Shown here piece after piece: positions 5,914-10,307 of a stretch of 10,307 nt of DNA. The notes below the pieces were generated by a model. The model saw only the letters and a list, made by a program, of their open reading frames with translations, ran no database searches and had not been told where the DNA came from. Where the stretch lies: NCBI GenBank assembly GCA_036794995.1, contig DAIRFP010000179.1:1-10307 (forward strand). Direction: 5' to 3'. Position numbers and translations under genes: made by a program. The stretch's first letter is position 1. Each line of letters begins with the position of its first letter. This DNA comes from DAIRFP01 sp036794995 (GTDB lineage Bacteria > Desulfobacterota > Binatia > UBA9968).

Positions 5914-7425
5914 ATGCTTATGGCAACAAAAGAGAAAGAGATTAATTGGGACAAAGAAGTCGATGTGATCGTGGTGGGCTTCGGCGCCGCCGGCGGGATT
6001 TCTGCCATCACCGCGCATGACGCCGGCGCAAGTGTTTTGTTGATTGAAAAGATGCCGAACCCGGGTGGCATATCGATACTGTCGGGCGGCGGCGTTGCGT
6101 TTGCCCGCAACGCCGAAGGCGCTTTTCAGTATCTGAAGCGGACTTGCAACGGTACGACACCGGACGACATTCTTCGCACCATGGCGGAAGAAATGGTGGG
6201 AATCATCGACTGGGTTAAGGATCTGGCCAAAGTGAGCGGTACAGAACCGACGCAGACAGAGGTTCGAGGCCACGGCACCTACCCGTTTCCCGGCACCAGC
6301 GATATCGATTCGATCAAGCTGAAAGACTTTGCCGCCTACTCGGAGTTTCCCTGGGCCAAGGGCCTCAGAGGCGGCGCGCGCCTTTTCAAAGTCGTTTATG
6401 ACAACGTCAACGTGCGCAACATCGAGGTGATGCTGTCAACTCCAGCCAAGGAACTGGTCACCGGCCCCGACGGCGAGGTGCTGGGACTCATCGCCGACGC
6501 CAACGGTAAGGAGATCAAAATCAAAGCCGGCAAAGCCGTCATCCTTGCCTGTGGCGGTTATGAGAATGACGATGCCATGAAGCTCCAATACTTCGAAGCC
6601 CAGCCGGTGTATCCGGTCTATCTCGGCAACACCGGCGACGGCGTTAAAATGGCCCAGAAAGCCGGCGCAGGGTTGTGGCACATGTGGCATTTTCACGGCG
6701 GCTACGGATTTAAGTTTCCGGAGTTGCCCTTCGCCATACGCCACGTTTGGGCAGGTCCACGAAACGAAAATCGCGGGATGATCTGGATCGGAGTGGATCG
6801 CTTCGGCAAGCGTTTCATGGATGAATATCCTCCGGCCCCTCAGGACACCGGCACCCGGGCGCTGGGATTCTATGACGCCGACATTCAAGACTACCCGCGC
6901 ATTCCGTGCTATCTGATTTTCGATGAAGCAGGGAGAAAGCTCGGGCCCATCGGTATCCCCATCGTCAATGACGCGCGCTACGATGCCCAGTGGAGCGCGG
7001 ATAATCTGACGGAACTCAACAAAGGCTGGATCAAGAACGGCAATAGCATCGAGGACCTTGCCGGACAAATCGATGTCAATCCTAAGATTCTCAAAGCCAC
7101 GGTGGAGCGGTGGAATTCGCTATGCGCCGGGGGCGAAGACAGCGATTTCCGCCGGCCGCCCAAGACCATGATGCCGATCGCGACGCCGCCCTTCTATGTC
7201 GTTGAAGCCTGGCCCATCGTGAACAACACTCAAGGCGGTCCGGAGCACGATGTCAAACAGCGAGTCTTGGACCCGATGAAAAAGCCGATTCCCCGTCTCT
7301 ATGTAGCCGGCGAGATCAGCTCTATCTACGGCCACCTTTATTTAGAGGCGGGAAACATCACGGAATGCTTCGTCGCCGGCAAAATCGCCGGAACGAATGC
7401 GGCGCAGGAGCAACCTTGGGAATAA
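5914..7425 (+). CDS. FAD-dependent oxidoreductase (fumarate reductase / 3-ketosteroid dehydrogenase superfamily)
   Basis: The 503-residue flavoprotein starts its FAD domain with VDVIVVGFGAAGGISA (16-31), a GxGxxG Rossmann motif, and the ribose-binding acid E45 in LLIEK. Other superfamily marks are SGGGVAF (57-63), ACGGYEN (212-218), GNTGDGVKMA (238-247) and the C-terminal YVAGE (463-467) with AGNITECFVAG (479-489). The fumarate reductase residues are absent: the HTMGG-type His is replaced in NNTQGG (437-442), and the GANRLGG-type Arg by GHLYLEAGN (473-481). It is thus more likely a dehydrogenase or reductase of another substrate. No heme or signal sequence is present. ATG 5914 is preferred (5920 is also possible) because longer forms translate the adjacent palindrome; no clear Shine-Dalgarno is seen. 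Probably in one operon with the hydrolase. Confidence 0.9.
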   Translation: MLMATKEKEINWDKEVDVIVVGFGAAGGISAITAHDAGASVLLIEKMPNPGGISILSGGGVAFARNAEGAFQYLKRTCNGTTPDDILRTMAEEMVGIIDWVKDLAKVSGTEPTQTEVRGHGTYPFPGTSDIDSIKLKDFAAYSEFPWAKGLRGGARLFKVVYDNVNVRNIEVMLSTPAKELVTGPDGEVLGLIADANGKEIKIKAGKAVILACGGYENDDAMKLQYFEAQPVYPVYLGNTGDGVKMAQKAGAGLWHMWHFHGGYGFKFPELPFAIRHVWAGPRNENRGMIWIGVDRFGKRFMDEYPPAPQDTGTRALGFYDADIQDYPRIPCYLIFDEAGRKLGPIGIPIVNDARYDAQWSADNLTELNKGWIKNGNSIEDLAGQIDVNPKILKATVERWNSLCAGGEDSDFRRPPKTMMPIATPPFYVVEAWPIVNNTQGGPEHDVKQRVLDPMKKPIPRLYVAGEISSIYGHLYLEAGNITECFVAGKIAGTNAAQEQPWE

Positions 7426-7426
7426 G

Positions 7427-7526
7427 NNNNNNNNNNNNNNNNNNNNNNNNNNNNNNNNNNNNNNNNNNNNNNNNNNNNNNNNNNNNNNNNNNNNNNNNNN
7501 NNNNNNNNNNNNNNNNNNNNNNNNNN
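7427..7526. other. Assembly gap (100 N)
   Basis: Exactly 100 undetermined bases separate two contigs of a scaffold. The gap starts one base after the FAD gene stop codon and cuts off the last residues of the cyclodeaminase-family gene, so the two genes converge on it. True gap length is unknown. Any terminator or small gene here is invisible, and the linkage of left and right halves depends on scaffolding. Confidence 0.99.
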
Positions 7527-8620
7527 ATATCCTGCAACAGCCATTCGGTTGGGATTTCCCGGCCGAGCCCCTTTTCCCTGGCGAGCTCATAAACTTTGCC
7601 GGCGACCGCGAAGAACTGGGCGCCTTGAATGTTACCCCGCTCGGAATAAGTGATTTGCGCGGGTGAAGTCCGCCCTTTTTTCCTTCCTGTCAATAGCTCT
7701 GCCAAAAGAACCGCGCGCTCTTCGGCAATTACTCCGTGTCCCCGTTTGCCGGCCTGCTTCATTTGAAAATCCGCGTTCTCATTGGGTTTGGCGGCGTAGG
7801 TAATGTATTCATCGGCCAGGCCGAATTCCGGCAACCCCCAGGGATGAGGCGCATTGCCCAGACGCAAAGAGACATCGATTCGTTTGAGTACCTCTTCGTC
7901 TGGTTTCCCGCCAACGCAGGTTACATGGGTGCCTTCCTCCAACCACTTGCCGAAAACGATCGGCACGGATGAGTCTGTGCAGCCAGCGACGATGTGAGCA
8001 CCCTTGTAAGCGTCCCTCGGCGTGCTGACCGGAATCACCTCGAGCCGATATTTTTCACTGATTTCTCTAGCGTACTCTTCACGGTGGGCTTTTGTCGGGC
8101 TGTAGACTTGGATTTTCTTGATCGCCCTTGCCTGAAGAAAGGCTTCGACGTGGGACCGTGCCATGCCGCCGGATCCGATCATGCCCACGACTTCGGCATC
8201 TTCGCGGGCGATGTATTTTACCCCGATGCCGGAATCGGCGCCTACTCTCATGTGCTGCAGGTGACCGTCATTGATCAGGGCTAGCGGCTCGCCATTTTGA
8301 ATATTGATCAGCAGGATCAAACCGCAGAACCTGCCGGGACTAACGCAGTACTTCTCCTGGGTGATCGCCCCCTGATACTCCTGCTCGTAGATGACGTCGG
8401 ACTTCATGCGGATGGCAAAATAGCCGGAGGTGGATCCTCCCTCCATGGTTCCCCATTGATAGATTTTTTTAGCATCCTTGGTGGGAATCTGGATGTCGAT
8501 GCGCGGACGGCAAACCGCCTCCTGCCGCGTCAGCTCGACATAGGCCTGCTCCAGAGCGTTCATGGTGATTTCCATGGTGAGAACACTCTGCACGTCTTCG
8601 TTGTTGAGAATTAATGTCAT
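7527..8620 (-). CDS. Ornithine cyclodeaminase / mu-crystallin family protein, 3' end in the gap
   Basis: 364 residues are visible from ATG 8620; the last one reads IPTEWLLQD, a typical family C-terminus, so only a few residues and the stop are lost. The NAD(P) motif is GMIGSGGMARSH (146-157). Likely substrate-pocket residues R40 (in CRPRID), K73 (RMKSD) and R125 (HMRVGADSG) are kept. The region that in ornithine cyclodeaminase reads GGD-x-PGK, with the catalytic Asp, is instead VGGKPDEEVL (236-245), so Asp and the PGK turn are missing. It may therefore be a different dehydrogenase or ketimine reductase, or act on another amino acid. Its Shine-Dalgarno is weak (AAAGAG). It lies 53 bp after the binding-protein gene on the same strand, probably co-transcribed. 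Confidence 0.88.
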
Positions 8621-8643
8621 CGAGTTAGCTCTTTCTATGTGAC

Positions 8644-8660
8644 CTTTGCGTTCTTTGCGG
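8644..8660. repeat. CTTTGCG-type dispersed repeat, copy in the 53-bp gap
   Basis: CTTTGCG occurs at 8644-8650 and again at 8653-8659, inside the short gap between the binding protein and the cyclodeaminase-family gene. The spacing is two bases rather than one as in the copies at 718-734 and 901-917. Confidence 0.55.
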
Positions 8661-8673
8661 TTAGATAAGCTTC

Positions 8674-9690
8674 CTATGGATTTTTCCCCCATAGTTTGGC
8701 AAAGAAGCCTTCGTCGATCAGTTCCTGCACGAGGCTGTTGTCGAAGAACTGTTCCGGCTTGGCTTGTTTGGCTTTCGGATTGTTTCGGGCGATCTGATCC
8801 AAGGTTACTTGAAAGGCCTGCGGTTTGACGAGTGGAACCTTCTCCATAAAATCGTAGCCGTATTGGATACTGCCATCCAACATTGCCGGATCATTGATGC
8901 GCGTGTACTTTGCAAAGATCGCTCGGGTTTCTTCCTTCCGGGTATGCATGAAATGCAACGCCCGGCCATGGGCGCGGATAAACGCTTTTGCCTGGGCTCT
9001 GTGTTCCCGCACCCATTTCTTTGAAGTCGTCAGCCCGATATGCATAAAGGGAATCTCTTCCTTGGCCAGATTGGCGATCATCCGCATGCCTGCTTGCTGA
9101 GCCAAATAGACCATCGGTTGGGACATAGGCGCGGCGTACACGGTTTTCTTTGATAGGGCTGCTGCAAGCTCGGGCATACCGCCAATCTGTATAAAAGGCA
9201 CATCCTTGATCGCTTCAAGACCATATTTAGACAACAGCATGCGCATGCCGAAGTCCGTTGAGGCGCCGAAACGAGTCACGCCGACCACTTTGCCCTTAAG
9301 ATCCATCACGTTTTTGATTTCCGGCGCCGCCATGACGTAGAAAGCGACCACGTTGGTGATGGCTCCCATGGCTACCAAATCGCCGCCCTGAAGCCCGACA
9401 TCGACGATCACCTGGCTATTGGCGCCGGATATGACGATATCGCCGGCGAGCGTCGCGCGCGCTACCGTGGGTGAGCTGGCGATGTAGACCAATTCCATAT
9501 CCAAACCTTCTTGCTTAAGAAAACCGGCGTCGTTCATGACCCAGAAGGGAGAATTCAGGGCGCTCACCGCCGACCAGGCGATGACGAACTTTTCCGCATA
9601 GCTTAAACCTGGCGGAGACAGCGAGATGATACAGAAAACGGCAGCGATCACTTTCCTGCGGGCCAAAACAAACTTGCCTATGCTTGTCAT
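8674..9690 (-). CDS. ABC transporter substrate-binding protein, NMT1/SsuA-like
   Basis: The 338-residue protein starts with a signal peptide: basic LARRK (9-13), a hydrophobic core (14-25) and a likely cleavage after SYA (30-32). Cys20 does not sit in a lipobox, so it is probably a soluble periplasmic protein. The mature start has the layout of NMT1/THI5-like and SsuA/TauA-like solute receptors: W39, NSPFW (46-50), DAGFLKQEGLDMELVY (54-69), then LKGKVVGVTRFGAS (131-144) and GGMPELAAALSK (170-181). These bind small organic anions, pyrimidine precursors or sulfonates; the ligand here is unknown. No permease or ATPase is adjacent, so it is an orphan in this window. A GGAG lies 5 bases upstream of ATG 9690. 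It is divergent from the thiolase-like gene and probably co-transcribed with the cyclodeaminase-family gene. Confidence 0.9.
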   Translation of the reverse strand: MTSIGKFVLARRKVIAAVFCIISLSPPGLSYAEKFVIAWSAVSALNSPFWVMNDAGFLKQEGLDMELVYIASSPTVARATLAGDIVISGANSQVIVDVGLQGGDLVAMGAITNVVAFYVMAAPEIKNVMDLKGKVVGVTRFGASTDFGMRMLLSKYGLEAIKDVPFIQIGGMPELAAALSKKTVYAAPMSQPMVYLAQQAGMRMIANLAKEEIPFMHIGLTTSKKWVREHRAQAKAFIRAHGRALHFMHTRKEETRAIFAKYTRINDPAMLDGSIQYGYDFMEKVPLVKPQAFQVTLDQIARNNPKAKQAKPEQFFDNSLVQELIDEGFFAKLWGKNP

Positions 9691-9744
9691 AGTAACTCCG
9701 TCCCTGCCACCGGCGAGCTCCGTGTCCGCTATTATTAAGACGAT

Positions 9745-9773
9745 GCTCTACAGATTGCCCCGGACTGTGTCAA
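9745..9773 (-). promoter_or_regulatory. Candidate promoter for the substrate-binding protein gene
   Basis: On the minus strand a perfect TTGACA (9768-9773) is followed after 17 bases by TAGAGC (9745-9750), a weak -10 (3 of 6). It is about 55 bp upstream of the start codon at 9690. Same architecture as the candidates at 656-684 and 4463-4491. Confidence 0.38.
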
Positions 9774-9789
9774 GGGAATAGGATTTCGG

Positions 9790-9819
9790 TTGCAATGTCG
9801 CTCGGGGTTAAACTATAAA
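9790..9819 (+). promoter_or_regulatory. Candidate promoter for the thiolase-like gene
   Basis: TTGCAA (9790-9795; 4 of 6) and TATAAA (9814-9819; 5 of 6) are 18 bases apart. Transcription would begin only a few bases before the ATG at 9831, implying a very short or absent leader, which agrees with the lack of a Shine-Dalgarno. Confidence 0.35.
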
Positions 9820-9830
9820 CAACAACTGTT

Positions 9831-10307
9831 ATGGGTCTCCAAGGTAAAGCGGCAATTGTCGGCATCGGCGAAACACCGACGGATCGTTTGGGATCGAAAG
9901 CCGGCGAGCCGCGCAAGTCGAGCGCCGAATATATTTCCTGGGCCATGCGCTTGGCGTTGGAAGACACCGGCCTTAGCTTGAAAGACTTTCAAGGCCAGGG
10001 ACTCGGCGTTACCATCCCGACCGCGTATCCCCAGCCTTTCTGGCCGGAAGAAGTCGCGGAGATTCTCGGCATCACGCCGGGTTTGCTCCAAGGCGGCGCC
10101 ACCGGCGGCGCCGGCGCGGTCTCCTTGCTAGGAGGCATGGCTGCAGCAATCAACTCGGGGCTGATCGATCTCGCGCTGGTGTGCGGTTCCGCCGCGCCGT
10201 TTTCCGAGCATTGGGGCGGTGGTATCCAACCAGGCGACATGCGCGACTGGGAGATCCCCTACGGCACCATGGGACCGAACAGCAAGATCGCCATGGTCAT
10301 GCGCCGC
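9831..10307 (+). CDS. Thiolase-like protein (SCP2-thiolase / lipid-transfer type), 3' end off the window
   Basis: 159 codons are visible and the frame is open at the right edge. The start AAIVGIGETPTDRLG (7-21) and the pattern GLIDLALVCGSA (110-121) fit the SCP2-thiolase and lipid-transfer (Ltp) branch of the thiolase superfamily, which acts on acyl-CoAs. The segment that normally carries the nucleophilic Cys reads LLQGGATGGAGAVSLL (85-100), with Gly instead of Cys. Ltp2-type proteins without the Cys act as retro-aldolases with a DUF35 partner, so thiolysis should not be assumed. The C-terminal catalytic His and Cys region is not in the window. An in-frame TAA at 9816 and the absence of another ATG fix the start. 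No Shine-Dalgarno is seen. Confidence 0.85.
   Translation, partial: MGLQGKAAIVGIGETPTDRLGSKAGEPRKSSAEYISWAMRLALEDTGLSLKDFQGQGLGVTIPTAYPQPFWPEEVAEILGITPGLLQGGATGGAGAVSLLGGMAAAINSGLIDLALVCGSAAPFSEHWGGGIQPGDMRDWEIPYGTMGPNSKIAMVMRR

Noticed and set aside
5449..6273. 274-codon minus-strand open frame across the hydrolase end and FAD gene start
   Set aside because: It reads through the palindromic element and two well-supported genes, and the protein has no family features.

Overview
The window looks like a metagenome-derived scaffold from an uncultured, moderately GC-rich bacterium. A run of 100 N at 7427-7526 joins two contigs. The mix of an amidohydrolase-2 protein, a thiolase-like protein, a CoA-independent C-C hydrolase type, an NMT1-type binding protein and a two-subunit 2-oxoacid:ferredoxin oxidoreductase resembles uncultured soil or sediment lineages such as Desulfobacterota, Binatota or Tectomicrobia relatives. 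That placement is inference only; no marker gene is present.

Layout. On the minus strand, reading right to left: an ABC-type substrate-binding protein with a signal peptide (8674-9690); then, 53 bp on, an ornithine cyclodeaminase/mu-crystallin family protein whose last few residues fall in the assembly gap (7527-8620); a GYD-domain protein (3961-4284) followed by korA (2136-3926, fused gamma-alpha) and korB (950-1888); and the 5' part of an amidohydrolase-2 gene running off the left edge (1-629). On the plus strand: an alpha/beta hydrolase of the FrsA / 2,6-dihydroxypseudooxynicotine hydrolase type (4666-5775), an FAD-dependent oxidoreductase of the fumarate reductase/3-ketosteroid dehydrogenase superfamily (5914-7425), and the 5' part of a thiolase-like gene running off the right edge (9831-10307).

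Working together (inference): the soluble enzymes fit a peripheral pathway for an organic acid, aromatic or N-containing substrate. An uptake protein, a flavin dehydrogenase, a C-C hydrolase, an amidohydrolase and a thiolase-like enzyme would feed 2-oxoacid or acyl-CoA intermediates, and KorAB would oxidise the 2-oxoacid with ferredoxin. No regulator, permease, ATPase or ferredoxin gene is visible.

The most unusual part is non-coding. Several intergenic gaps are filled with repeat-like DNA: a 126-bp near-symmetric palindrome exactly between the hydrolase stop and the FAD gene; a long AT-rich inverted repeat plus heptamer repeats between korA and korB; and a short CTTTGCG-based dispersed repeat in at least three gaps. 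At the protein level, the cyclodeaminase-family protein lacks the usual catalytic Asp motif and the thiolase-like protein lacks the nucleophilic Cys. I see no CRISPR array, tRNA, rRNA, transposase or phage gene, and no clearly undescribed multi-gene system.
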